A stretch of DNA of 43,818 bases from DATLFP01 sp035540955 (GTDB taxonomy: Bacteria; Actinomycetota; Acidimicrobiia; Acidimicrobiales; CADCSY01), in assembly GCA_035540955.1 (NCBI GenBank), contig DATLFP010000225.1, positions 1 through 43,818 on the forward strand, written 5' to 3'. The translations under genes were made by a program, and so were the position numbers. This document shows positions 24,259-32,670 of the stretch, piece by piece (within the stretch, counting starts at the first letter, position 1; each line of letters opens with the position of its first letter). The notes beneath the pieces were generated by a model. That model searched no databases, had not been told where the DNA came from, and saw nothing but the letters and a program-made list of their open reading frames with translations.

Positions 24259-25439
24259 GCGGCGGTCGCCGGCTCGGCTACCTCTCGGGCGCGCTGCGCG
24301 TGTCCACGAAGCCCGACGTGGGGGCGCACGGTCCTCGCTCGCACGTCGTCGGGTTCTCGCGAGCGCTCGAGCGCGGCGGATGGGACGTCCGGCCGTTCAT
24401 CGTCGGCGACACCGAACGCGCCCAGCGCCTGGCGCCGGCCGGGCGGACCGAGGCGGTCCAGGGTCGGTGGCACCGCAAGCTGGCCACCGACGGCGTCCGC
24501 ATCGGAGCGGGGCTCGTCAACGCTCGGCGCGCGCAACAGGTTCTCGCCGGCGAGGTCGACGTCGTCTACGAACGCTTCGCGTCGTTCCAGGCCCTGGGCG
24601 CGCCGTTCCAGCGGCGCGGCATCCCGTGGGTGCTGGAGACGAGCGGCCCGTTCTTCCACGAGGCGAAGGTGGAGCGTGAGCGGCTGGTGCTGCAGGCGCT
24701 GGCGCGGCGGATGGAGCTGCGCGCCTACCTCCGGTGCGACGTGCTCGTGTGCGTGAGCGAGCCGCTCCGGGCGATCCTGGTCGAGCTCGGCGTCCCCGCC
24801 GAGCGCACGTTCGTGCTGCCGAACGGCGTCGATCCCGATCGCTTCGCCCTGAACGGTCACACCCCGTCCGACACCGACGAGCTCACCGTCGGCTACGTCG
24901 GCAGCCTGCTCGGCTGGCAGGGCGTGGAGACGCTCGTCGACGCCGTCGGGGTGGCCCGGGGGCGGGGGGTGCCGGTCCGGGCGATCATCGTCGGCGACGG
25001 GACCAACCGCCCCGGGCTCGAGGCCCGGGCGCACCGGGCCGGCGTCGCCGCCCACGTCGGCTTCGCCGGCCGGCAGCCGCCGGAGGCCGTCCCCGGCCTG
25101 ATCGCCGGGTTCGACCTCGGGTTCAGCGGCCACCTGCCACTCCTCGCCGGTCGCATGTACCACTCACCGCTGAAGCTCTACGAGTACCTGGCCATGGGCA
25201 AGCCGCTGGTCGCCGCCGACCACCCCGAGGCGCGAGGGCTCGTCGAGGGCGCCGGTGCCGGCTTCCTCTTCCCGCCCGGCGACGTCGAGGCGCTGGCCGA
25301 GGTGCTGGCGCGGGCCGCCCAGGAGGTGCGCACGCTTCGGGGTCACGCTGCGGACGTGCGGGCGTACGTCGTCGCGCACCACAGCTGGGATCGACGCGTC
25401 CGCGACTTCTCGGCCGAGCTGGAGCGGCGCGGGCTGTGA
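24255..25439 (+). CDS. GT4-family glycosyltransferase
   Basis: The 394-residue GT-B enzyme starts at ATG 24255 inside the previous stop (ATGA). It has VGAHGPRSHVVGFSRALERGGWDV near the N-terminus, VVYERFASFQALG, IPWVLETSGPFFHEA, the hinge DVLVCVSEPLRAIL, PNGVDPDRF, GYVGSLLGWQGVETLVDA, IVGDGTNRPGLE and the C-terminal EX7E-type segment SPLKLYEYLAMGKPLVA. The conserved VDPDRF and KLYEYLA motifs make the GT4 assignment firm. The substrate is unknown. Confidence 0.92.
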   Translation: MSGGRRLGYLSGALRVSTKPDVGAHGPRSHVVGFSRALERGGWDVRPFIVGDTERAQRLAPAGRTEAVQGRWHRKLATDGVRIGAGLVNARRAQQVLAGEVDVVYERFASFQALGAPFQRRGIPWVLETSGPFFHEAKVERERLVLQALARRMELRAYLRCDVLVCVSEPLRAILVELGVPAERTFVLPNGVDPDRFALNGHTPSDTDELTVGYVGSLLGWQGVETLVDAVGVARGRGVPVRAIIVGDGTNRPGLEARAHRAGVAAHVGFAGRQPPEAVPGLIAGFDLGFSGHLPLLAGRMYHSPLKLYEYLAMGKPLVAADHPEARGLVEGAGAGFLFPPGDVEALAEVLARAAQEVRTLRGHAADVRAYVVAHHSWDRRVRDFSAELERRGL

Positions 25440-26311
25440 CGCTGGCCACCGTCCTGATCAACAGCTTCAACTACGCGGGCTACCTCGGCGCGGCCATCAC
25501 GAGTGCGCTCGACCAGGACTGGCCCGAGACCGAGGTCGTCGTGGTCGACGACGGGTCGACCGACGAGTCACGCGAGGTCATCGAGCAGTTCGGTGACCGG
25601 GTCGAGGCGGTGCTCAAGTCGAACGGCGGACAGGCGTCGGCGTTCAACGCCGGGTTCGAGCGAGCTCGCGGAGAGGTGATGCTGTTCCTCGACGCCGACG
25701 ACTGGTTCCTCCCTGGCAAGGTCCGCACCGTGATGGAGACCTTCGCCGCCCACCCCAACATCGGGTGGTGCTTCCATCCGCTGGCCTACGACGGCGGGCC
25801 GGCCGGCGAGCAGCGGGGGGCCACGGGCTGGATCGACGCCCGCGCCGCGATGCGCCGCGGCCGGGCGCACGGCGCCCTGGTGCCGGCCACCACCGGCATC
25901 AGCATCCGCCGTCCGCTCCTCGAGCGGATCCTGCCGATGCCCGAGCACTTCCGCATCACCGCCGACAACTTCGTCAAGACCGCGGCGCTGGCGCTGGCGC
26001 CGGGGATCGTGCTCGACGAGGCGCTGGCCGTGCAGCGCATCCACGCCGCCAACGCGTTCACGGGCAGCGACGGCACCGACCCCCGCCGGGCCGTGCTCGA
26101 GCTCCAGATCGCCGCCGAGCTGCGCCGTCGCTGGCCCGAGGTCCGCCAGCACGCCGTCCGGCGCGGGCTCGGCGGCCTGAAGGCGATGGCCGCCCTCGAC
26201 GAGCCGCCGGCGGAGGCCACCGCCGCGGCCGCTGCGTTCCTCGAGGGCTGCTCGCCGACCGACCGTCTCCGCGTGCGCGCCCATCGGCAGCTCTGGCGGT
26301 GGCGCCGGTGA
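25436..26311 (+). CDS. GT2-family glycosyltransferase
   Basis: The 291-residue GT-A enzyme starts at GTG 25436, overlapping the previous stop by four bases. It has TVLINSFNYAGYLGAAITSAL, VVVDDGSTDESREVI, SNGGQASAFNAGFERARGEVM and the metal-binding FLDADDWFLPGK. The C-terminal helical part may bind the acceptor or membrane. It should transfer a sugar from a nucleotide donor during repeat-unit assembly. Confidence 0.92.
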   Translation: MTLATVLINSFNYAGYLGAAITSALDQDWPETEVVVVDDGSTDESREVIEQFGDRVEAVLKSNGGQASAFNAGFERARGEVMLFLDADDWFLPGKVRTVMETFAAHPNIGWCFHPLAYDGGPAGEQRGATGWIDARAAMRRGRAHGALVPATTGISIRRPLLERILPMPEHFRITADNFVKTAALALAPGIVLDEALAVQRIHAANAFTGSDGTDPRRAVLELQIAAELRRRWPEVRQHAVRRGLGGLKAMAALDEPPAEATAAAAAFLEGCSPTDRLRVRAHRQLWRWRR

Positions 26312-27213
26312 AGATCGCCGTCGGGGTCGTCACCTACCGGCGACCCGAGCTGCTCGCCGACCTCATCACGGCACTGGCACCCCAGCTCGCCGAGACGGGG
26401 GCCGAGCTCGTCGTGGTGGACAACGACCCCGAGCGGTCAGCGGAGTCGGTCGTCGCCGACGCGGCCGCGGCGCACCAGGTCGCCATCCGGTACGCGCCGG
26501 AGCCCGAACCGGGCATCCCCTTCGCGAGGAACCGGGTGCTCCGGATGACCGAGGACGCCGACGTGGTCGTGTTCACCGACGACGACGTGCGGCCCGGCCC
26601 CACCTGGCTGCGGACCCTCCTCGAGCGCCACCGGACGTCGGGCGCCGACGTCGTCACCGGGCCCGTCCGCTTCGTGTTCACCGGCGGCGCTCCCCGGTGG
26701 GCGGCGGGCGCCCACTGCTTCCGGGACCGGACGCCGGCGGCCGAGGACCCGAGCGGGTGGCCGGCCACGAACAACGTGCTGCTCCGGCGGTCGACGCTGG
26801 CCGAGCACTCGATCTGGTTCGACGAGGGCTATGGCCTCGCCGGGGGTTCCGACACCCAGCTCTTCCGGCGGATCGCCGCCGTCGGGGGTTCGTTCGCGTG
26901 GGCCGAGGACGCGACCGTCGCGGAGCTCGTGCCGCCGGCACGGAGCACGGTGCGGTGGGCGCTGCGTCGCTCGTACCGCACCGGGAACACGGCGGCACGG
27001 TGCGACCGGGAGACGACCGGAAGCCGCTCGGTGCTCGTCACGAGCAGCCGCGCCGCCGGCCGGTGGGTCTGGTGGGGGCTCAAGGCGGGCATCGCGGCAG
27101 GCGCCCGACGGGACCCCGCCGGTGCCGTCCGCTCGATGAGCTCCTTCGCCCGCGCCGCCGGTCTGCTCAGCGGTGCGCTGGGCCGCCGCTACCAGGAGTA
27201 CACCCGTGCCTGA
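26308..27213 (+). CDS. GT2-family glycosyltransferase, paralogue of the 30511 gene
   Basis: The 301-residue protein starts at GTG 26308, in a GTGA overlap. Motifs are VKIAVGVVTYRRPELLADLI, VVVDNDP, EPGIPFARNRVL, the metal site FTDDDVRPGPTWL, ADVVTGPVRF, WPATNNVLLRR, YGLAGGSDTQLF and ALRRSYRTGNT. The same ordered motif set appears in the glycosyltransferase at 30511, so the two are close relatives within this locus. A C-terminal amphipathic region (RWVWWGLKAGIAAG) may attach it to the membrane. Confidence 0.92.
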   Translation: MKIAVGVVTYRRPELLADLITALAPQLAETGAELVVVDNDPERSAESVVADAAAAHQVAIRYAPEPEPGIPFARNRVLRMTEDADVVVFTDDDVRPGPTWLRTLLERHRTSGADVVTGPVRFVFTGGAPRWAAGAHCFRDRTPAAEDPSGWPATNNVLLRRSTLAEHSIWFDEGYGLAGGSDTQLFRRIAAVGGSFAWAEDATVAELVPPARSTVRWALRRSYRTGNTAARCDRETTGSRSVLVTSSRAAGRWVWWGLKAGIAAGARRDPAGAVRSMSSFARAAGLLSGALGRRYQEYTRA

Positions 27214-28345
27214 CCGGCGACCCGTGCTCGTCTACCGCGAGACGCTCGTGGCGGCATCGGAGCCGTTCATCCTCGCCCAGGGCGAGGGGCTCGAGCGCCA
27301 CGTGGCGTGGTACCTCGCGCTGCGCCGCGCCGCCGGCCACCCGCTCCCCGCCGAGCGCAGCCTCGTCTGGCGGGCCGACGGCGGCGCCCTCGGATCCGCC
27401 CGCCGTGGCGCCTGGAAGCGCTGGGGACTCGCCCCCCGCACGATGCGGGCCGTGCGGGCGCTCCACCCCGCGGTGGTGCACGCCCACTTCGGCCGCGACG
27501 CGGCCCAGGTCCTGCCGATGGTCGACCGGGCGGGTGCACCGCTCGTCGTCACGTTCCACGGTCACGACGTCTTCCGCACCGACGAGAGCCTGCGAACGGG
27601 CTCCCGCAGCGACCGCCTGTACCTGGAGCGGCGAGCCCGCCTCGCGGCGACCGGCGCGCGGTTCCTCGCCGTGTCCACCGTCGTTCGCGACCGGTTGCTG
27701 GAGCTGGGCTTTCCCTCCGATCGGGTCGAGCTGCACCACATCGGCGTCGACGTCGACCGCATCGAACGGTCGGCCGCCGGCGTCGACCGCGACCCGAAGC
27801 TCGTCGTCTTCGCCGGCCGACTGGTGCCCCACAAGGGCGCGTCCGACCTGGTGCGGGCGCTGGCCGACGCCCGGCTGACCGGCGTCCGCCTGGCGATCGT
27901 CGGCGATGGGCCGGGGCGGCGGGAGGTGGATGCGCTCGGTCGCGCCCTGGACGTCCGCATCGAGCACCTCGGGTTCCTCGAGCAGGACCAGGTCTGGGCG
28001 TGGATGGCGAGGGCGGCCACCGTCGTCGTGCCGAGCCGGACCGCCGAGAGCGGGTGGGTCGAGGCGTTCGGTCTGGTCGCCGCCGAAGCGCAGGCGGCCG
28101 GAACACCGGTGATCGCGTCGAGGTGCGGCGGTCTCGGCGAAGCGGTGGCGCCGGCGTGCCGGTCGATGATGTTCGACGAGGGGGACGTCGAGCAGCTCGC
28201 CGAGCGGCTGGCGGCGACGTTCGACGACCCGGCGGCGTCCGATCAGCGGGGTGCCGAGAGCCGCGTGTGGGTGCGACAGCACCTCGCCCTCGCGATCCAG
28301 AACCGCCGGCTCGACGACCTGTACGAGGAGGTGTCGCCGCCGTGA
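27206..28345 (+). CDS. GT4-family glycosyltransferase
   Basis: GTG 27206 gives 379 residues and overlaps the previous gene by 8 bases. The N-terminal half has VLVYRETLVAASEPFILAQGEGL, VVHAHFGRDAAQVLP and LVVTFHGHDVFRTDE. The C-terminal half has VELHHIGVDVDR, VVFAGRLVPHKGASDLVRA, IVGDGPGRREVDAL, LGFLEQDQVWAWM and the EX7E-like segment ESGWVEAFGLVAAEAQAAGTPVIAS. This is a typical retaining GT-B enzyme of the colanic-acid or exopolysaccharide type. The sugar donor cannot be named. Confidence 0.92.
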   Translation: MPDRRPVLVYRETLVAASEPFILAQGEGLERHVAWYLALRRAAGHPLPAERSLVWRADGGALGSARRGAWKRWGLAPRTMRAVRALHPAVVHAHFGRDAAQVLPMVDRAGAPLVVTFHGHDVFRTDESLRTGSRSDRLYLERRARLAATGARFLAVSTVVRDRLLELGFPSDRVELHHIGVDVDRIERSAAGVDRDPKLVVFAGRLVPHKGASDLVRALADARLTGVRLAIVGDGPGRREVDALGRALDVRIEHLGFLEQDQVWAWMARAATVVVPSRTAESGWVEAFGLVAAEAQAAGTPVIASRCGGLGEAVAPACRSMMFDEGDVEQLAERLAATFDDPAASDQRGAESRVWVRQHLALAIQNRRLDDLYEEVSPP

Positions 28346-29634
28346 CCGCCCTCCACGCGCCGGAGCGCGAGGCGCCGCCGCCGCTGGTCGCGCCGAGGGT
28401 CGTGTCCTTCGTCTGGGGTGCCCTCCTCGTCGGCCTGGGCACGATCCCGGTGCTCTACGCCTTCATCTCGCCTCGCCCGTTCACGAGCGGGCCGTCCCCG
28501 CTCGCCGGCCTGTTCCCCGCCAGCCTGCGGCCGGCCGTCGCGAGCGCGAGCTCGCTCGCCGTCGTCGCGCTGGTCGGCGCCATCGTCGTGATGGCGTTGC
28601 CGGTGGCCCGTCGCCTCCGCCACGGCGGTGGTGCCGTGCTCGCGGGGGTGCTGTTCGGCGGCGCCAGCATCGCCAGCGTCGTCCTCAACGGGTCGACGCC
28701 CGGTGTCGGCGTCTTCGCGCTTCCTTTGGCGATCCTGGCCATCGGGCTCTTCCCCCGGCCTCCGCTCCGCTGGTACGAGCGCGGCCTGCTCCTCGTCCTC
28801 CGCTTCCAGGTGTGGGGGAGCCTCGCCGCCGCGCTCGCGTTCCCGGCGTGGGCGCTGAAGCACGGCTACGGCGCCGGCGTGCCGGGGCTCACGACGCGCC
28901 TGGCGGGCGTGACGCCGCATCCGAACGCGCTCGGCCCGCTCGCCGTCGCCCTCGTCGTCCTCGAGTGGCGGCGCGAACCGCGCCACCGCCCCGCCGTCGC
29001 CGTGGCGCTCGTCGCCCTCGTGTGGACGCAGTCGAAGACGTCGTGGGCGGCGCTCGGCCTCATCGCCGGGATCGCCCTCGTGGGGGCGCTCCGCCGGCGG
29101 GCCCCGGCGCGCAGTGTGTGGCCGGTGGTGGTGCTCGCGGGGGTGATCGGTGCCTCGGCCTACGTGGCGCTCGGGCTGGCCGGCGAGGGCCAGGACACCG
29201 ACAAGCGGGAGGTGTCGACGGAGACCTTCACCGGCCGCACCGCCATCTGGGAGGTCACCCTCGAGGTCTGGCAGGAGCGGCCCCTGATCGGCCACGGCGC
29301 CGCCCTCTGGAACGATCAGATGGACCGGCGGTACCGCTACCGCGTGGGGTTCCCGCCGGGGCACGCGCACAACCAGCTGATCCAGACGCTCGGGCAGGCC
29401 GGGCTCCTCGGCGCCGTGCCGCTCGTCGTCTTCCTCGCCGCGTTCGCCGCCCTCGCCCGCCGGGCCGACGCCGTGACCCGAGGCGTCGCCGGCTCGCTGT
29501 TCCTCGTGCTCATCGTGCGGTGCTTCAGCGAGCCGCCGCTGCAGAGCGTCGTGTACGGCGTCAGCTTCTTCCTCTCCATGGCGACGTTCGGCTACGTCCT
29601 CATCGCTGCGAACGAGGCCGCCGATGACCGCTGA
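28342..29634 (+). CDS. O-antigen ligase/polymerase-family membrane protein (Wzy_C)
   Basis: The 430-residue multi-pass protein starts at GTG 28342 (GTGA overlap). About ten hydrophobic segments are visible. The large extracytoplasmic loop carries the Wzy_C signatures TFTGRTAIWEVTLEVWQERPLIGHG and PPGHAHNQLIQTLGQAGLLGA, with the conserved Arg, Glu and the His of HAHN. In a locus with a flippase and Wzz-like protein this is most likely the polymerase of the glycan repeat unit. A ligase cannot be excluded by sequence alone. Confidence 0.88.
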   Translation: MTALHAPEREAPPPLVAPRVVSFVWGALLVGLGTIPVLYAFISPRPFTSGPSPLAGLFPASLRPAVASASSLAVVALVGAIVVMALPVARRLRHGGGAVLAGVLFGGASIASVVLNGSTPGVGVFALPLAILAIGLFPRPPLRWYERGLLLVLRFQVWGSLAAALAFPAWALKHGYGAGVPGLTTRLAGVTPHPNALGPLAVALVVLEWRREPRHRPAVAVALVALVWTQSKTSWAALGLIAGIALVGALRRRAPARSVWPVVVLAGVIGASAYVALGLAGEGQDTDKREVSTETFTGRTAIWEVTLEVWQERPLIGHGAALWNDQMDRRYRYRVGFPPGHAHNQLIQTLGQAGLLGAVPLVVFLAAFAALARRADAVTRGVAGSLFLVLIVRCFSEPPLQSVVYGVSFFLSMATFGYVLIAANEAADDR

Positions 29635-30514
29635 GCGATCGCGCGTGGAGCGGCTCGCGTACGAGGCGACCGTGGTCCTGCCCCCCGCCCTGCGCCGCCA
29701 CCTCTTCTACGCGCGGCACCACCGTCGGTTCGGCCGCTTCCGCGCCCCCCGGACCTTCAACGAGAAGGTCAACTGGCGGATCCTCAACGACCGGCGCGAC
29801 CTCCTCGCCTGGACGTGCGACAAGCTGGCGATGAAGGACCACGCGCGCCGGGTCGCGCCGGACCTGGCGGTGCCGGCCACGCTGTGGTCCGGAACCGACG
29901 TCGGCGAGCTCATGAATGCCGACCTCCCCGACCAGTGGGTGCTCAAGCCGAACCACCGGACCCAGCTGGTTCACTTCGGCTCCCGGGCCGCGCTCGACGT
30001 CGACCACCTGCGTCGGGTCACCAGCGGGTGGCTGCGTGACCGGCAGGGCCGGGTGTCGGCCGAGTGGGCGTACACGCGGGCCCGTCCGCTCCTGTTCGTC
30101 GAGGAGCTGATCGGCTCGACCGGTTCACCGCCCGCCGACTTCAAGGTCTTCGTGTTCGACGGCGTCCCGCGCTTCGTCCAGGTCCACCTCGATCGCTTCG
30201 GCGAGCACCGCGCCGCCTTCTTCGACCCGGCGTGGTCCAGGCTCGACTTCGCCCGACGCGACATCCCTCTTGCCCACGAGGTTCCCCGGCCCCGCCGGCT
30301 GGAGGAGATGCTCGACGCCGCGACTCGGCTCGGCGCCGGGTTCGACTTCATGCGGGTCGACCTGTACGACGTCGAGGACACCGTCTGGTTCGGCGAGCTC
30401 ACGCCCTATCCGGGCGCCGGGCTGACCCCGTTCACGCCCCGGCGAGCAGACGAGCTCGTCGGCTCGCTCTGGACCCTTCCTCAGCTCGACACCGAGCCGG
30501 TCTCCCGACGGTGA
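29624..30514 (+). CDS. TupA-like ATP-grasp protein
   Basis: The 296-residue protein begins with RHLFYARHHRRFGRFRAPRTFNEKVNWRIL, the characteristic opening of the TupA-like ATP-grasp family. DKLAMKDHAR, the nucleotide-binding strand DQWVLKPNHRTQLV, LLFVEELIG, DFKVFVFDGVPRFVQVH and the metal-binding FDFMRVDLYDVEDTVWFGELTPYPGAG follow. Family members are named after a teichuronopeptide synthesis gene and are thought to ligate amino acids or peptides to surface polymers using ATP. Here it would modify the glycan or its precursor. Its ATG overlaps the preceding gene by 11 bases. Confidence 0.88.
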   Translation: MTAERSRVERLAYEATVVLPPALRRHLFYARHHRRFGRFRAPRTFNEKVNWRILNDRRDLLAWTCDKLAMKDHARRVAPDLAVPATLWSGTDVGELMNADLPDQWVLKPNHRTQLVHFGSRAALDVDHLRRVTSGWLRDRQGRVSAEWAYTRARPLLFVEELIGSTGSPPADFKVFVFDGVPRFVQVHLDRFGEHRAAFFDPAWSRLDFARRDIPLAHEVPRPRRLEEMLDAATRLGAGFDFMRVDLYDVEDTVWFGELTPYPGAGLTPFTPRRADELVGSLWTLPQLDTEPVSRR

Positions 30515-31431
30515 CGGCGTCCCCGGTGGGAGTGCGATCGGTCGCCGTGCTGGTGGCGACCTTCCGGCGGCCGGACAGCCTGGGGTTGCTGCTCGCGTCG
30601 CTGCGCGACGTGGTCGGGCGCCCCCCGGAGGGTTGGCGGGTCCGGATCGTCGTGTGCGACAACGATCCCGACGGCTCGGCCTTCGACGTGTGCGCCGCCC
30701 ACGAGACCGTCGAGTACGTCCACGAGCCCCGACCCGGCATCGCCGCCGCCCGGAACGCCCTCGTCGAGGCGGCGGCCGGCGACGACGCGATCGCGTTCAT
30801 CGACGACGACGAGCGCCCGGACCCCGGCTGGCTCGACGCGCTGGTCGATGCGAGCGAGCGGTTCGCCGCCGATGTGGTGACCGGACCCGTCCTCAACGAC
30901 TTCGAGGTCGCGCCGCCGTCCGACCTGGCGTCGTCCTTCGAGCGCCGGCGGTGGACCACCGGTGATCGCGTGCCGTGGCCCCGAACCGGCAACGTGCTCA
31001 TCCGCCGACCGGCACTCGAAGACCCGCCGTTGCGCTTCCGGGACAGCTACGGCCTGTCGGGCGGCTCGGACAGCCTCCTGTTCATCGAGCTCGAGCGGCG
31101 TGGGATCCATGCCGTGTGGGCCGACGACGCGGTCGTGCGCGAGCGCGTGCCGGCGAGCCGGACCACGCTGGGCTGGGTGCTGCGCCGCTCCTTCCGCTTG
31201 GGCAACACCCACACCCGCTTCGACCGTGACCTCGACGGCCGGATCCGCACCATGGCGGTGCGGGCGGCCAAGGCGGTCGGGTGGATCCTGACCGGCGCGG
31301 TGGCGACCGTCGCGGCGACGGCCCGCGGCGACGGCCGGGGCCGGGTGCGGGGCATGGAGCGTCTGTGGCGCGGGGCCGGGATGCTCGCCGGCCTCGGCGG
31401 CCATCGCCATCTCGAGTACCGGCGCCGGTAG
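30511..31431 (+). CDS. GT2-family glycosyltransferase, paralogue of the 26308 gene
   Basis: The 306-residue protein from GTG 30511 shows VAVLVATFRRPDSLGLLLASL, VVCDNDPDGS, EPRPGIAAARNALVEA, the metal site FIDDDERPDPGWLDAL, ADVVTGPVLNDF, WPRTGNVLIRR, YGLSGGSDSLLF and VLRRSFRLGNTHTRFDRDLDG. This order matches the 26308 protein motif by motif. A C-terminal Ala-rich helix follows. After its stop the only real gap of the chain occurs, 27 bases before the next gene. Confidence 0.92.
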   Translation: MTASPVGVRSVAVLVATFRRPDSLGLLLASLRDVVGRPPEGWRVRIVVCDNDPDGSAFDVCAAHETVEYVHEPRPGIAAARNALVEAAAGDDAIAFIDDDERPDPGWLDALVDASERFAADVVTGPVLNDFEVAPPSDLASSFERRRWTTGDRVPWPRTGNVLIRRPALEDPPLRFRDSYGLSGGSDSLLFIELERRGIHAVWADDAVVRERVPASRTTLGWVLRRSFRLGNTHTRFDRDLDGRIRTMAVRAAKAVGWILTGAVATVAATARGDGRGRVRGMERLWRGAGMLAGLGGHRHLEYRRR

Positions 31432-31458
31432 GCACGGTTGGCATCTCGCGCGCCAGAG

Positions 31459-32670
31459 ATGGCCTCGTCCGACGTTTCACCCGACGTGCGACCGCCGGCC
31501 GCCCCCCTCGCCGTGCTCACCCCGTTCATCGGGCTGCCGTCGGAGACCTTCGTCGCCCGCCACCTCCACGGCCTGGCGCCGGGCCGGACGGTTGCGGTGT
31601 CGACCAGCCTGCCGCCGCCCGCCGAGCCGGTCTGGTCGGCGCCACCGTGCCACGTCCGCCTGGCCGACACGCGGCCGTCGCCGCTCCGGGCGCGGGCCGC
31701 GAACCTCGCGGCCGGCCTGCGGGGCCGCCCGCGAGGCCGGTGGCGGTGGGTGCCGTCCAGCGCGGATCTGGATCACCTGGCCCGGGTCATCGATCGCAGC
31801 GGGGTCGAGGTCGTCCTCGTCGAGTACCTCGACCTGTTCCTGCCGTTGGTGCCGTGGCTCGTCCGGCGCGATCTCCGGGTGTTCGCCCACGCCCACGGCT
31901 ACGACGTCTCGGCCCGTCTGCGCAGCCCGTGGTGGCGGGAGCAGTACCAGGCGTACAACGACGTCGACGGCGTCGTGACCGTCTCGCAGCACGCACGGGA
32001 GCGCCTCGCCGGCATCGGGCTCGACCCCGACCGGGTGAGTGTCATCCCGTGTGGGGTCGACGTCGCCGCGACGGTCGATGTTCGTCCCCGGCGCGAGACG
32101 GTCCACCTGGCCGCGGTGGGCCGGATGGTCGAGAAGAAGGCGCCGCTCCTCACCATCGAGGCCTTCCGGCGCGCCGGCATGGAGGTCGAGGGCCTCCGGA
32201 TGACGATGATCGGCGACGGGCCGCTCCTCGCCGAGGCCCGAGCGGCGGTTCGCGCCGGCGGCCTGACCGACCGGGTCCGCCTGCTCGGCGCTCGGCCCCA
32301 CCACGACGTGTTGGCCCTCTACGCCGACGCCGACGTGTTCGTGCAGCACAGCGTCGTGAGCCCGCGGAACGGCGACGAGGAGGGGCTCCCGGTCGGGATC
32401 CTCGAAGCGATGGCCGCCGGCCTCCCGGTGGTGAGCACGCGCCACGCCGGGATCCCCGAGGCCGTCCTGGAAGGTGTGACCGGCACCCTCGTCCAAGAAG
32501 GCGATGTGGACGGCATGGCCGCGGCGTTGGTGACCCTCGCCCGCGACCGCCGCCGTCGGCTCGAGATGGGCGAGGCGGGTCACGCCCACGTCGTCGAGCG
32601 CTTCTCCTGGGAGCGAGAGCGGCGAGATCTGCGGGCGCTCCTCGCCCTCCCGGATGGTCGCGATGGCTGA
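31459..32670 (+). CDS. GT4-family glycosyltransferase
   Basis: ATG 31459 gives 403 residues; an in-frame TTG at 31438 is less likely. Features include LAVLTPFIGLPSETFVARHL, VVLVEYLDLFLPLVPWL, LRVFAHAHGYDVSARLR, VTVSQHARERLAGIG, VIPCGVDVAA, LAAVGRMVEKKAPLLTIEAF, MIGDGPLLAEARAAV, and a C-terminal RNGDEEGLPVGILEAMAAGLPVVST with the EX7E acid pair. The HAHGYDVS segment is typical of enzymes from colanic-acid-like loci. It ends inside the start of the flippase gene. Confidence 0.92.
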   Translation: MASSDVSPDVRPPAAPLAVLTPFIGLPSETFVARHLHGLAPGRTVAVSTSLPPPAEPVWSAPPCHVRLADTRPSPLRARAANLAAGLRGRPRGRWRWVPSSADLDHLARVIDRSGVEVVLVEYLDLFLPLVPWLVRRDLRVFAHAHGYDVSARLRSPWWREQYQAYNDVDGVVTVSQHARERLAGIGLDPDRVSVIPCGVDVAATVDVRPRRETVHLAAVGRMVEKKAPLLTIEAFRRAGMEVEGLRMTMIGDGPLLAEARAAVRAGGLTDRVRLLGARPHHDVLALYADADVFVQHSVVSPRNGDEEGLPVGILEAMAAGLPVVSTRHAGIPEAVLEGVTGTLVQEGDVDGMAAALVTLARDRRRRLEMGEAGHAHVVERFSWERERRDLRALLALPDGRDG

